Assembly: GCA_963932465.1 (NCBI GenBank)
Contig: OZ010788.1
Span: 666,956,484 to 667,020,483 of the forward strand
Direction of reading: 5' to 3'
DNA: 64,000 nucleotides
Source: Maratus speciosus
Taxonomy: Eukaryota > Arthropoda > Arachnida > Araneae > Salticidae
Shown here: piece after piece, positions 34,546 to 46,775 of the stretch
Layout of the letters: each line of letters starts with the position of its first letter
Numbering within the stretch: the first letter of the stretch is position 1
Position numbers and translations under genes: made by a program
The notes under the pieces: model-generated
Seen by the model: only the letters and a program-made list of their open reading frames with translations
The model's database searches: none
What the model was told of the DNA's origin: nothing

Positions 34546-34745
34546 AGGTGAATTCGTAGTTATATAAATAAGTAGCACTTATAGTCGTGTTCTGGTCCGT
34601 CCATCTGTCTGTCCTTCTGTCCGCGTATAACAGCGTAAAAATCACCCAAAGGAATGGTTTGAAATTTAATATCAATAATCGTTGCAATATTTAGTTGAGT
34701 CATTTCAAATTTTATGAAAATCAAATCAAAACTTAAAAAGATATT
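34546..34745 (+). mobile_element. Truncated AGGTG-element relative of 29767-30310
   Basis: Begins AGGTGAATTCGTAGTTATAT and shares CCGTCC..CGCGTATAACAGCG and TCATTTCAAATTTTATGAAAAT with the 29767 element. Only the left part is present and no right terminus was found. Confidence 0.65.
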
Positions 34746-35235
34746 AATAAAAGTTTTCTTCATTTTATTAAATCACCTCAGCAAGTTTCATGTTTTTTCT
34801 TTTAAAAATGAGTCTGAAAATGTCTCAGAAGATTTCGAACTGTTGAAGGTGAAAAAATATTTTTTCGAATACAAATATTTTAATATGTGTTTTGACTTTT
34901 CCGTTTGGAATATGGTTATTAGTGGACGTAATTAAGACTTATTACTCTTATACTTACACTTATATCACCCTGTATTACCATAATTCTCGACGTTCCTCTT
35001 ATTAAAAGCATTCAAATGGAATTTCACTCAAACGTAATAAAATGCGTAGATTATTATTATAAATCAACCGTTCACATTCCAAAACGTCACAACAACCGGA
35101 TTTCTAGTCGATATTATTTGATGTAATTACACATTTCCCTCCAGAGAAACCGTGTATTAATTTAGTGTCGTATGATTAAACGTCAGTTTACGGGAAAGAT
35201 CTACATAGAGTAACAAACAATTCTGAAAAGAAACC

Positions 35236-36745
35236 CTGTTTGAGCGCTTAGTTTTGATTCCATAAAGTAAACAGCGGTTCCCAAACTTTGGTATGCGACC
35301 CACTTTAATTGTATTAAGACGAGCAGTCTTTACAGAAATTTTAATTATTTGTCAGCGGAATTTTGACACAAAATTTTTTATTTAACTACATCGCAGAAAT
35401 TTTGTGCTTATCCCTTAAATGTGCGATTTTTTATTTTGTTTCGAAAAAATTATGATTCTCTGAAAGGTTTATTACACAGGAAAAATATGAAAAAAAAATC
35501 AGGGATCCATTTTTCATATTATACGTCAACCTTTTCTTCTGTTGCACATCTGCAATACAAGTAAAAGCTACTGTCGTGTAGCTGTTTTACGCTAAAATAA
35601 TGCAAATTAGTAAATACTTTAATAAGTATGTCTCAAAATATCTTATTTTATATTATCCTTCCTTTATTTTATAAAACATAACCTTTAACCCTTTAATTCC
35701 CATGATAGAATACGTTCTAGAAATTACGTAGTTCAGAAAATCTGATTTTACACCAGAAAGTTTCAATGGTTAATTTCGCTTTATTTGAAAACGGAATGTC
35801 TGTTATTCATTAAAGCAAATATTGCTATTTTAATTTTTTGGTGTGAATTAGGTATATACGAATAAAAAAATCTATTAAATTCAAAACACTGTTTTTTGCA
35901 TATATGCAAAGCTGCGTACTAAAGGGTTAAATAACAAGATTTTCAATGAAAATTACTGGTAGCAATAGAAAAACAATCTGAGCAGTAGTTTTGATTCCAT
36001 AGTGTACGCAGCGGTTCCCAAACTTTGGTACGCGACCCACTTTAACCGTTTCAAGGTGAACAGTCTTTACAGAATTTTTAACCATTTGTCAGCGGAATTT
36101 TGACAGAAATTTTTATTTAAGTAAATCGCAGAAATTTTGTGCACAAGATTTTCAAGGAAACATTACTGGTAGCAACAGAAAAACAATCTGAGCAGTAGTT
36201 TTGATTCCATTATGTACACAACAGATCCCAAACTTTGGAACGCAACCCACTTTAATCGCTTTAAGGTGAACAGCCTTTCACAGAATTTTTAACCATTTGT
36301 CAGCGGAATTTTGACTTAAATTTTTTCATTTAATTAAATATCAGGTATTTTGTAATTATATAACACAAGATTTTCAATTAAATGTTACTGATAGAAATAG
36401 AAAAATAATCTGAGCAGTAGTTTTGATTCCATAAAGTACGCAGCAGTTCCCAAATTTGGTACGCAACTCACTTTAATCGCTTCGCGACGAGCATTTTCTT
36501 TACAGATTTTTTAATCATTTGTCAGCGGAATTTTGACATAATTTTTTTTATTTGATTAAGTCGCAGCTATTTTGTAATTATATAACACAGAATTTTCAAT
36601 TAAAAGTTACTGGTAGGAATAGAAGAACAATCTGAGCAGTAGTTTTGATTTCCATAATGTGCGCAGCGGTTCCCAAACTTTGGTATGCGACCCTAAATAG
36701 AATTTTTAATCATTTGTCAGCGGAATTTTGACGCAGAAATTTTTA
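35236..36745. repeat. ~218-bp tandem repeat, five copies, interrupted
   Basis: The phrase GGTTCCCAAACTTTGGTA or a variant recurs near 35276, 36012, 36227, 36445 and 36667. The large first gap (about 737 bp) falls to about 218 once the 515-bp TTAA element at 35412-35926 is removed. Each unit also has CATTTGTCAGCGGAATTTTG and CAATCTGAGCAGTAGTTTTG. Non-coding. Confidence 0.85.
35412..35926. mobile_element. TTAA element, CCCTTAAATGTGCG family, deleted copy
   Basis: Left end CCCTTAAATGTGCG (target TTAT, decayed), right end CTGCGTACTAAAGGG followed by TTAA 35927-35930. It is the deletion derivative of, or ancestor form to, 26233-27148, lacking about 410 bp after position ~35767. The insertion splits a unit of the 218-bp tandem array, so the array is older. 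Confidence 0.82.
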
Positions 36746-37690
36746 TTTAATTGAATCGCAGATACTTTATAATAATACAACACAAAATTTTCAATAAAAA
36801 ATTAGTAGCAGGAACAGAAAAAGAATTTGAGCATTTTGTGCTTCATATATACGCGACACTCGGTGAAAAGGAGTTATTATATAGATTCAAAAATTTTCAC
36901 TACCCACCAATTCACAGATATAGAGGTCCTTTTACATAATCATCCAGCCTAAGGGAAATATAACCTCTTCAGTTCCGAAGCTAAAATAATATTACAAGTG
37001 CTTATTCATTGGTTTTTCCAAACAAAATGACATCGTAAATGACAGAAAAAATATCTTTTCTGAAATTGATCCTTTAGGCGTTTAGTAATTTAGGTTCAAA
37101 AATAGGGATCTAAAACTACAACCTTCCTTTAAAACACCCATTTAATAACATAAACATAAATTAACGCAATCACAAATTTAAGAGCTTTAAACAAGTAATT
37201 AATCTACAAATCCTCAAAATTTTTTATTGAAAAAGATTTAAGTTAAATGCTTATGAAAACTTCTCACTTTCTTGGTCATACTGTCTTTGGGGCATTTTTA
37301 GACATTTTGCACACTCCGATGAAAATAACATTTATTTTATGTGGGAATCAGTTTAGATGCTGCCATTTATTCCTTTGCTTTGAACGCAAAAACATTCAGC
37401 TATCAAAAAATGATGTGAAAATGTAAAAAAATCGGACATTTTAGTTTTTATAAGGAAAAGAACAGAGGTCCCCGTATGGGGACCCAGGGACCGAAGAGTA
37501 TAAACTTTTGCTCAAGGCATATGCACAATAACAGTAATATGCAATACTAATATGAAAATAGAGTTATCAAAATGTTTTTCTAAGCAAGGCAAAATAAGTT
37601 TAATATTGTATGTTACAGAAAAATTTAATAGTCAATGCAACTTATTACATAGTTTTGCACCAAAAGTTGAGTTTTATACTTAGACTACCC
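36746..37690. other. Unassigned sequence with a small GC-rich hairpin
   Basis: GGTCCCCGTATGGGGACC at 37467-37484 is a 7-bp perfect hairpin with a 4-nt loop. Otherwise AT-rich sequence with no supported feature. Confidence 0.45.
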
Positions 37691-37757
37691 TGTACCATTC
37701 CCGTCTCAATACTCAAGGCCTCCAGACTGATTTCCTGACGTACCAAATGAATATTAA

Positions 37758-37948
37758 CCCCTTGAAGGGCAAGCAATTGCGTTTGTGTAATGCTTAATAT
37801 TCCCACCGGAAATTTAGAAAATTTTTATTTCAAAATAAGGAAAAGCAATTTTACGACTTTTCTCCACTAAAGTCAGAAAACTAAAATTTCCTAAAATTTT
37901 TCTGGTGCAAATCCTGATTAATCTTTTATCCCACCGCCCCTCAAGGGA
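37758..37948 (+). mobile_element. TTAA MITE unit 1 of an inverted dimer
   Basis: The 191-bp unit begins CCCCTTGAAGGGCAAGC after TTAA 37754-37757 and ends CCCCTCAAGGGA before the shared TTAA 37949-37952. It carries ATTCCCACCGGAAATTT and TTTTTCTGGTGCAAATC. Related copies are at 38923, 51230 and 55216. Non-coding, piggyBac-type target. Confidence 0.85.
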
Positions 37949-37952
37949 TTAA

Positions 37953-38147
37953 GGGGCGGCGGTATATATTATATACCACCTACGATTAATCAGGATTTGC
38001 ACCAGAAAAAATTTAGGAAATTTTAATTTTCTGACTTTAGTGGAGAAAAGTCGTAAAATTGCTTTTCCTTATTTTGAAATAAAATTTTTCTAAATTTCCG
38101 GTGGGAATTAAGCATTACACAAACGCAATTGCTTGCCCTTCAAGGGG
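37953..38147 (-). mobile_element. TTAA MITE unit 2 of an inverted dimer
   Basis: The 195-bp unit is the inverted partner of unit 1, ending GCTTGCCCTTCAAGGGG before TTAA 38148-38151. Its inner end, GGGGCGGCGGTATATATTAT, differs slightly from unit 1 by indels. The two units share the central TTAA. Confidence 0.85.
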
Positions 38148-38922
38148 TTAATCTTCATTTGGTACGTCACGAAATAAGTCTGGAGGCTTTGAGCATTGAG
38201 ACGGTAATGCCTGTACCTGGCTACTGTTCGTAACTGAATAAGTGCTAATTTTATTTTTTCAACTGTTATCAATTTTATTTTCCCCTTTTCTCGGTAGTTC
38301 ACATAACTATAAATATATTCTGCCAACCATAACTCAACTTAACCTTTTTGTTAGTGAATTAATTATGTAGCATTCTTATTTCTCCGTAAACTTAATTTTT
38401 ATAATTTTCTTAAATTATTCTGTTTTTTCTTTTCTTTTAATTATTTTAATTTACTTAACTATTATTCTAACTTACTTCATTAGTGGTTTTAAAATACTTT
38501 TATTTATTACTAATGTTTTTATTTTTTTATTTATATTTTACTATATATTTTGTATGTTGGGCGCGAAAGACATAATCATTCTCTCAAAATATATTATTCA
38601 GTCCATATCTGTAAACTTTTTGCGTTATTTTGAGGCTGTTTTGAACAAAATATTAAAGTTGGTAGAAAACAGAAATAACGCAGAAAAAAAGTAGGCGTCT
38701 AAAACACATTCCTATTATTTTCTTCTACAGGTATCATTAAAAAATAAAAAAATTCCCAGAAAGTCTCGAAATCGAAATAAAGGCAAAGCACCAATAGCGG
38801 GCCACTTACGGACATTTATCTAATTATTATTAACACTAGAATCGCCATGAGGGGTCTTTTTGACCCTAACTAAGTTATTAATGGTCGATTCACACCATAA
38901 TTCTTTTAATAATACACGTTAA

Positions 38923-39114
38923 ACCATTGAGGGGCCTCACCTAATTTAAACAAGATTCGCACCAGAAACTTTTAACTAAATTTTACATTTTTAACTTTGG
39001 GGGGGGGGGGGGGAATGTCGAAAAATTGCTTTTCCTTATTTTAAAATAAAAAGTTTCGATTACTCCGGTGAGAATTCAATATTACAGAGACATAATTGCT
39101 TGCACCTCAAAGTA
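38923..39114 (-). mobile_element. 192-bp TTAA MITE, CAAGCAAT family, decayed
   Basis: TTAA at 38919-38922 and 39115-39118 flank a copy in minus orientation: GATTCGCACCAGAAACTTTT, a 15-G tract (38999-39013), GCTTTTCCTTATTTTAAAAT and AATTGCTTGCACCTCAA. The termini have drifted (ACCATTGAGGGGC / TTGCACCTCAAAGTA). It lies about 0.8 kb from the inverted dimer of the same family. A further TTAACACTAGAATCGCC-type end at about 38829 has no partner. Confidence 0.75.
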
Positions 39115-39118
39115 TTAA

Positions 39119-39255
39119 ATGTAAGCAGCCGATAAATAGGCTAGAAAAATAAGTAAAATAGTTTTAAATAAAAATTATGATGGAAAATACTTTTCTATAA
39201 AATTTGAGCAAAATTTCCAGCGAATTTTGTGTTAAAGTGTTAATGAATTCTAAAA

Positions 39256-39296
<41 letters not shown>

Positions 39297-41330
39297 CCAT
39301 TAATTAAACATTACCGACCATCATCAAAAACCGCATTATTGTGAATGAATTGACAATAAAAACGGATGCCACAATATAGAACCTATAATATAGAACTGTA
39401 TGTATAAAATAAAGTGCCTTATACTTAATTACAAGAATTAATAAGGAAGAATAAAAAAAGAATATGGATTCCGAAAAAATTGAAAAACTTATATATTGAA
39501 TTACGTTTTCAAGAGTACAGAATTCAATGATATAAGCAAATCGGTTGTTTTCTGTGAGAAAAAAGCCAAAAGCTGAAAAAATTTTTTCTCCTGTACCCGA
39601 ACAACCAATAGAACCAAAAAAATAGTCTCAAGATGAAAACAGAACATTATCAAATGGCATGAAATGGAAAAAAACACTACAACCCATTAAATATTTAATT
39701 TATAGCAATAGAAATCTTACACAACTTACCGAATAAATTCCCAGTAGATTTTCAAAATATATTCCCGCACATGGAATCCACAAGCCTGATAAGATTAAGG
39801 TGAATAAAACATATATATATATATATATAGCCTAGTCCTAGTCTTCATGTATCAGAATAAACATTCAAAACTTCAAAATATATTCTTCGGAAAAAATAAA
39901 AGATTAAAAATGTTTCCTTCCTGTATGTTCCAGTAGTGGACATAGTAAATTTCTGATGCATGAACTTTAATAGAGTATATCAACAGTAGTTTAATTCAAA
40001 ATAAAACAATATTAACGATACAATATTTTAGATAAAACTTATCTCTTAATGAAATCTCCAAGAATTTGGCAAAAAATATCTTTTTGAAGCCACTCTAGAA
40101 AACAAACAAATGTACCAGCAGAAAAAAAAAAAAAAATTATTGCAAACATTTTATGGAAAGTTAACATTTAAGGATGTTAGGATTTATCAGAAATGCATTT
40201 TATTCTTTTTTTATTTTTTTAATTAGTAGCCCACTATAGGTACATTTACCTTATATTAAATGGATTGAAAAGTTATATCGCCTCTTTAACTAAACAGACA
40301 TGTACTTTTCTTTCCGAAAAATTGATCATTTAACCCTTTGCGCTCCGACGTCTCTTACACTAATTTCATTCGATCGGCACCAATTTTTAAAAAGAAGTTG
40401 CCTTCAAGCACACAATTCCAAAAAATACTCTGATTAAATAAGCTAAATTCTATTTCCTTTATTACTGATGCCAAAAACAAATCTTGCTTAGAAAGAAAAT
40501 GTCTTATAAAGCAAAAATAACTGCTAAAACTTACTGGTGATAATTCGAAATGCCTGATTAAAAAATCAGCCAGATACTGCTTAAATCCTTATAAACATAA
40601 AAACAGTAATTAAACTAAATATGAAACATTAGAAAAACATGGATACAGTTTAAAAGCTTTTAAATTTAAAATATATACATAAAAAATTTAATTAAAATCA
40701 TACAAAGTATACGTTTCGCTATGTCATCTCATAAGACTCTTCAGTACTAGCATCAACCACAACAACAACAACAAAACATCGAACACACACTGGACTTACT
40801 CAAAGTTAAAGTGACGTTAAAATGTACATGTATGTTAAGAATAAAAACAGAAAGTTGAATAATTTTATTTCACTCAAACAATAATACGGAACATGTTAAA
40901 AAAAAAAAAAAATCTGCATAAAATAGATCTTTCTACATAATTAAATAAAATCGTAAAACGACGATGAATTGTTTGAATTAATCAGCTAATTCAAACAGTA
41001 TTATTTTTAATCGTTGTTTTAATACAGCAGGAGTTAAAATATATAGACTCCTAATCTGAGGTTCAAAAAATTTCAATTAGGTTCGGTTATTTGCTCATGT
41101 ACTAATTAGCATTAAGTGATTATTGAATTAACAAATTCAGGCGTGCTCAATGCTTTTATTTTTAGCAAGATGTAATTATCAATTATACAGCACAACAGAA
41201 ATAAACTCTTATATTATACATTCGAAAATACTTAAATTAAATAAAATTATTTTATTTTTTTTGTTTGTTATTGTATTTTATTTAAGTACCTTTTATAATG
41301 TATTTATTTACATCACACTTTAACTAATAT
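39119..41330. other. AT-rich stretch with TA runs and one TTAA end
   Basis: (TA)n runs lie at about 39258-39295 and 39811-39829. ACCATTAATTAAACATTACC at about 39296 is repeated near 42656, also next to a TA run. At 40335 a TTAA-element end CCCTTTGCGCTCCGACGTC begins (related to 1-154 and 29710), and CTTACTGGTGATAATTCG..TCAGCCAGATACTGC at about 40530-40580 matches the foldback at 52031-52271. No gene is seen. Confidence 0.45.
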
Positions 41331-41334
41331 TTAA

Positions 41335-41887
41335 GGGGACCGGGAAAGCTCATCTTCGCCATGATAAATTCACCAAATTTATGTACCTTTTTCTCAGAAA
41401 TGGTGAAAGTTAGGTCTAGATTTTTTAGATTGGTTAGAATAACATGATTTACGTATTTTAACAGACCATTTTCTTTCTAAGTGAAACTCAAAATTAATTA
41501 TTTATTATTTATAGAAAGTCATTTTTAAATTAGCATTTTTGGTAAGATTTCACTGCTTAAAATAAATAATTCTCAACAAATCATTAAATCCCTGTGTTAA
41601 AGTATACAATATAACACAAGTATTAAAAAAATCTGAGTTTAATAGATATTGAAAAAAAGGAACATAAACATGAAAAATCCAAGTTTTGAGAAAAAGTCAA
41701 TTAAATATTTATATGGCCATTAAGCTGTGAAGTACTCTTAGAAAGAATGAATAATTTCAAAACTTATTTTTTTTAATATATATAAACATGTGTGACACAT
41801 CGTTGGAAAGATAAAAGTTTAAACTATTTAATGATATAAAAAAAGTAAAAATCGATTTTTGGGTTGAATTTTGCTTTCCCCGTCCCC
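41335..41887. mobile_element. TTAA element, GGGGACCGGGAAAGC family, copy 2
   Basis: Flanked by TTAA at 41331-41334 and 41888-41891; 553 bp. Termini GGGGACCGGGAAAGC and GCTTTCCCCGTCCCC match at 14 of 15 positions. It is full-length homologous to 20629-21190, in the same orientation, and is the better preserved copy. Non-coding. Confidence 0.9.
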
Positions 41888-42141
41888 TTAAGATAAGTCA
41901 AAAAAATAATTCTATAACAAAAAACAACTCGCAAGGACGCCTTGTTAGAATTTATAGGGGTATTTTAGTTATTCTTGAAAGAGATAAATGTGTGAAGTGG
42001 GAAATATCTTTGCTACATTTCATTGTTTTTGTTCTAAATATCACCAATAGGTGGTGCTGCTCTGTGTCAAACTATTAGAACACCCAAACTAAGAAATAAA
42101 AAGCGATCAAAACTTTAAGATAATATACAAACTGATACTGA

Positions 42142-42279
42142 CTCTGGATTCGTACGCCTTAGGAGGTATCAATGCTAGATTTTTCATAAAGTAATGACCG
42201 CCATATTTTAGAATTTTTTCATTAAATAACGCAAATATTACTTTGAGAAAAATATGGTATTATGACAAGAACGAACTCT
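42142..42279. mobile_element. hAT-like MITE relic
   Basis: CTCTGGATTCGTACGCCTTA at the left resembles the end of 59451-59628, and the interior TTTTTTCATTAAATAACGCA matches that copy. The right end is decayed (AAGAACGAACTCT). No flanking duplication can be defined. Confidence 0.45.
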
Positions 42280-42720
42280 ATAACTATTTTACTAAATTAG
42301 CACACCCCTCCCCTTCCTGAAATAAAACGAGGATCATTTACACATACTAAGCTATGTTACTAAGTAAACACATACTAAGCTACGAAAAATACAAGTATTT
42401 AATAAATTCCCAATAAAAAATAGAAAACATCACGCCAATTTTCAATGTTATAATTTTTTAATACTTCATTTATACGTGAATGGATCTAGTTTTTAAAAAA
42501 TTCATTAGTGATTAGTTAATTTAATAATTGTTGATCCAAATGTTATAATGTTTGTATCATGTCTTGAGACTCAATTTATAAATTTTAATTTGAAATTGAT
42601 GATGAATTCTAATATTCTATAATGGTTATACGCATACATATATTATATAACCATTAAATAAACATTACCAACCACCAACATAAACTGTGAGAGCATGAAT
42701 AAAATGACATTAACAAATTG

Positions 42721-42751
<31 letters not shown>

Positions 42752-43260
42752 AGTTTTCCCAACCCACTTAACATAGAATCCAAAAACATAGTAAAAAACA
42801 GCAGAAAATGAATAACATAAATGGAATAATGGATATTTGTAGACCTTAGACAGAATCTTCAGGTCTCAAATGCCTGAAGTTCCACAAATAAAATGTGTGG
42901 TTTCATCTTCATATTAGCCATAAATTATCTAAAGAATATGAATTTGGGACTACCACACACATAAAACAGAGAAATAAACCTTTGAACACCAATTAAGTTT
43001 AAAATAAAACAAGATTAAAAAAGATAGAGGAGAAATGAAAAACAAATTACCAAATTGAATCCCTACTATCGTAGCATGAGGCATAACATAATACAATCAT
43101 TGGAGATCATCAGCACATGTTGCCAATATATATATATATAGTATATATATATATATATATATGGGTTCTATCTGTAATTTGTATAATGTTTCAGTTATGA
43201 TTTGATGCTAAATTTATTAATTTATTGATTTAATTACCGTAATTGGAAATAGATGATGAT
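42280..43260. other. AT-rich stretch with poly-A and TA runs
   Basis: A 31-nt poly-A run lies at 42720-42750 and a (TA)n block with one G interruption at about 43127-43164. The segment 42650-42680 repeats 39292-39325. No coding or RNA gene is seen. Confidence 0.5.
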
Positions 43261-43449
43261 GAGTTTCAAAACTCGCTTTACCCAGAAAATAAAATTTTGG
43301 GAAATCCCGAAAAACCTCTAACCTGTAACGATTGGTTTTCATTGCAAACCAGGATTTTTGTATTTTTTCGGTGCAGGTTTAGCCAGACAATAGATAAATA
43401 GAAAAAACACGATTTTTTAAATTTTGGATAAGGCGAGTTTTTGAAACTC
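43261..43449. mobile_element. 189-bp foldback MITE, GAGTTTCAAAAACTCGC termini
   Basis: The left arm GAGTTTCAAAACTCGCTTTA and right arm TAAGGCGAGTTTTTGAAACTC are inverted with a single-base indel and one substitution. The target duplication is unclear. No reading frame. The terminal ends themselves contain a small palindrome (GAGTTT..AAACTC). Confidence 0.65.
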
Positions 43450-45385
43450 ACGTCCTCATATATATCATTAGACGCATGTCTGTGAAAAAAAAAGAATTAA
43501 GCATAAAAATATTAGAAATAAAAAAATAAAATACCATCTTTATGTTAATTTTACTCTTAAAGTAGTTTGTTTTTTTTACAGGAATTTTCAAGATTTTTGT
43601 TTTTATTTATGTTATTTTTTAATATTATTTTCAGCATAATCTAGCCACACAGCCGCCATTAGCTAATGTTGGTGGTAGTGGGTTTTGAAAAATACATAAT
43701 TAAATAAAAAGTTAAAAACTTTACTTCATTAAAAAAATATGGAAAAATGGGACGAATATAAAAAACCTGAATATTTAAAAGACAGCTAGAATTTCAACGA
43801 AAGTCAAAAGCTAAAATTAAAATTAAAAACTAAACTTCGTTAAAAGAAAAATACATTAAATATGCCATGCAGAGATTAAAAACCTTTGGTTTCAGAAAAG
43901 TAAATTAAAGCGGGAAAAAAGTAATAATAACCTATTTAGAAATAAAACGAGACAGTATTAAAAAAATATCTTCTTTAAAAATGTACATTTCGGCAAAAGA
44001 AAAATTTCTAAATTAACCTAAATAAAGACGAAGTTAAAAAAGAAAGATACTTTCAGCAGTTTTAAAGCTCTGAAAAAGAATAATTATAGAATATGCTTTA
44101 TAAATAGAAAAAAAATCAACACGTGACGCTTTGGCGAGAAGAAGTTGTAACATCTGCAGTTCTTTTTTTTTTCTGTGAACGTAAATAATAAGACGAGAAT
44201 CCTAAAGCTTTAACCACCGTTAATTCCATAGAAAATAAGGGAGCGGAAAAAAAGTACAAATGAAACCGCCACCTGGTGCTTTTTAAGATGAAACAGCCAC
44301 AGGGTATTATAAAAATAAAGCAAAAGAATGAAAAGGAGTAAGGAGAATTACACTACACAATCTTTATTTACGATTGTATTTTATTAATAAAATCACTAAT
44401 AAGATTAAAACCAGAAAAAAAATAACGAAATTAATTCTGATGACTTAAAAAAAAAAAAAAAAGATATTTAATCTGCCGAATTAAAATAAAAATAAAAAAT
44501 ATAGGCGGTGTCTAAGCAGGGTAGCAGCTAATTTGTGATAATTAAATGCAGGGAGAGGGCTTTAATGAAACCGTCAAACGAAGTCTAATGTTTCAATAAT
44601 AACTTAATGAAAAAATTATTTCAAATGTGGTATTATTGTAATATAAACTTCAACAGTACTTAAACGGAAGATGAAACATAATAAGCAAGAAAAAAAAGAG
44701 ATTAAAATTTTATTTCATTTTTATCAATAGAATTAAAAGGGGAAAAAAGGGAAGAAAAAAGAAAAGAAAACAAATAATTTTCCTATCGGTCCATTATCTT
44801 GCCTAATTTGATTAAAAAAAAAAAAAAGGTGGAACGGAATAAATTAAGAAATGCCATCAGTGTTACAAATTTCGTTGGGTTTTTTTACTGAAAAATTTGC
44901 CACTTTTTCCCAATAGTCAAATTTACCTTAGATAATCTATTAGTATTTGGAAATGGAGGTGGGTTTTTGAATAAGATGAATTCGTTAAATTGGCATCACT
45001 AATGAGCACATGAGGCACAAGGTCCGGAGAGGTAGTGCCCCTATTTTCGAATAGTAATTATTTGCTTATTTAAACGAATAATTTCTGTCATAAATAAGGC
45101 TATAATTACTAATCGGAAATTAGGGTAAATGAGTACCCCGGTTCCCAAAAGTGCTCAGTCGAGCCCTGATAATAGATAGTTTTAAAATTCAAGTGAGTTT
45201 TAAAAAAATCTAATGAAATTCAATATAACGAATTTTACTGTCGTACGTACACACAAAAAAGCGGAACGTGCGGTATTTATATTTTTAATCTGTCCGCGTA
45301 TAAAACTACAGTGTATCCATTGTACAAGATAATAGGTATACACATATCATAATAAGTGCAATTATACAACAGGGTTGTCCATTTG
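43450..45385. other. AT-rich stretch; small hairpin near 45.08 kb
   Basis: Mostly A-rich sequence with no clear features. At about 45033-45135 the arms CCCCTATTTTCGAATAGTAA and TTACTAATCGGAAATTAGGG form a roughly 100-bp imperfect hairpin, possibly a very small MITE. Several poly-A runs occur (e.g. 44447-44462). Confidence 0.4.
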
Positions 45386-45620
45386 CATACTTGCCAACTT
45401 CTGACTTAACTTCCGTAAAATGCTAGTTAATTTAAATCAGGTTAAACAGGTTTCTAACCGGAAAATATTTTAGATGTATCATTAGCTATTTTATTTCCCG
45501 CTTCCGAGGGAAATTAAATGATATCATTTAATTAAAAAAAATTCTGGATCTTAACATGTTTAACATGGTTTAAATTGATTAACAATTTTGCGAAAGTTAA
45601 GTTGGATGTTGGCAAGTATG
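45386..45620. mobile_element. 235-bp foldback MITE, CATACTTGCCAAC termini
   Basis: The left end CATACTTGCCAAC and right end GTTGGCAAGTATG are perfect 13-bp inverted repeats, with ACTTAACTT / AAGTTAAGT just inside. A 6-bp direct repeat CATTTG lies on both sides (45380-45385, 45621-45626). Non-coding. The class is uncertain; the flank length could be a trimmed hAT duplication. Confidence 0.78.
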
Positions 45621-45718
45621 CATTTGGCCTCAATTTTTATAATGAAATTCCAAATTCAAACCTTAAAATTTGCAAAAAGATTCTATACTTTCAGTACTTT
45701 CGAAAAGTCTGTCATTAA

Positions 45719-46771
45719 CCCTTTATCTACAGCATTATGATCTACTGCAATTTTTTACATGTAATATTTTTTTTTCAGTTATTGCAATGCAAATTAAAGG
45801 ATAAACATAAAAAAAATACTCACCCGTGAGAAATTTAATTATTTAGAGGTAATTAATTAAAGCGGTACTTTAAAGTACAGTCAGTTCACTATGGCTAAAA
45901 TATCGTAATAGAAAACCCACAAGGTATTTCAACTGGCACCAGAAAATATTTTCGATTTAATAAGTATGTGAAACATAAGTTTTTCTTTTTTACAAATAAA
46001 TCGTTTGGCGAATTCCGGTGCCAATCATTTATTTCAACACCTTAGAATTGAAAATGTTTTGCTCCTGGAAAACTTTTTTTTTTTTTTTTTTTTTTAGGTT
46101 TCGATCTTGTTAGTAGTCCTTTAGTTATGCGACGTCAATATTCCAGGGACAACATGTTCTCTCGCATCTCCTACTATGTAATATATGAATGTACATATGT
46201 CATTTCTAGCATAGCAAAATCGAACCAGTGCCACAACTTTTTCGATTTCCTATACGACAATGAAACAGAAAAGAAATACCAGAGAAATCATTACTACACT
46301 ACATTTTAAAGCAGATGAAAACGATGGATAACTACACAGACGAAAAGTAAACAAGAAAACTTTCTCCAACACTCAGTGTACTGACGGTACTTAGAAGTAC
46401 CACCGAGTCATTCAACTGTTAAATCAAATACATACACCGTTCACCTGAAATAGCTAGTCAAATTGTATTCTAAGATCATAATGAACACATAAAAAAAATC
46501 CAACACTTATATTATTTATTGTGTTTGCAGCAATGAAAAGACGAGCGTGGAAATCTGTGTAAAATGTCGGCACAAAACACATCGACTGCTTCAAAGATAG
46601 CTTCATTCCTCTCTAAAATAATAAACCTAGAACTACTGCAGCCATGTATTCGGATAAAGTGGAATTAAAAGAGCGTTTTTTTCAAAGTACCATTAGAATA
46701 TTAGTAATATTCACTATGATATAAAAGTTTAAAGTGAGTGGTACTTATAAGTACCGTCAGTAGATAATGGG
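45719..46771. mobile_element. TTAA element, CCCTTTATCTAC family, long copy
   Basis: TTAA at 45715-45718 and 46772-46775 flank 1,053 bp. The left end is CCCTTTATCTACAGC; the right end, inverted, is CCCATTATCTACTGACGG. The perfect palindrome GGTACTTATAAGTACC lies just inside the right end, and decayed copies sit near 45869 and 46394. It is the same family as 3095-3770. AACTGGCACCAGAAAATAT is the shared internal motif. A poly-T run lies at 46074-46095. A 60-codon frame (46127-46309) has no recognisable domain. Confidence 0.78.
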
Positions 46772-46775
46772 TTAA

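Larger units (their letters stand above)
37691..38217. repeat. ~530-bp near-perfect palindrome around a MITE dimer
   Basis: The arms 37691-37950 and 37951-38217 are reverse complements with few mismatches. The symmetry runs beyond the MITE pair: 37691-37757 (TGTACCATTCCCGTCTCAAT..CGTACCAAATGAAT) pairs with 38148-38217. Such a palindrome could extrude as a cruciform and is expected to be unstable. Its centre is the TTAA shared by the two MITE units described separately. Confidence 0.9.

Noticed and set aside
38108..38326. 72-codon minus-strand frame
   Set aside because: It starts outside and runs into the palindromic TTAA MITE; the shared part mirrors the opposite arm.
38829..38880. TTAACACTAGAATCGCC as another piggyBac-type end
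   Set aside because: It looks like a terminus but no partner end was located.
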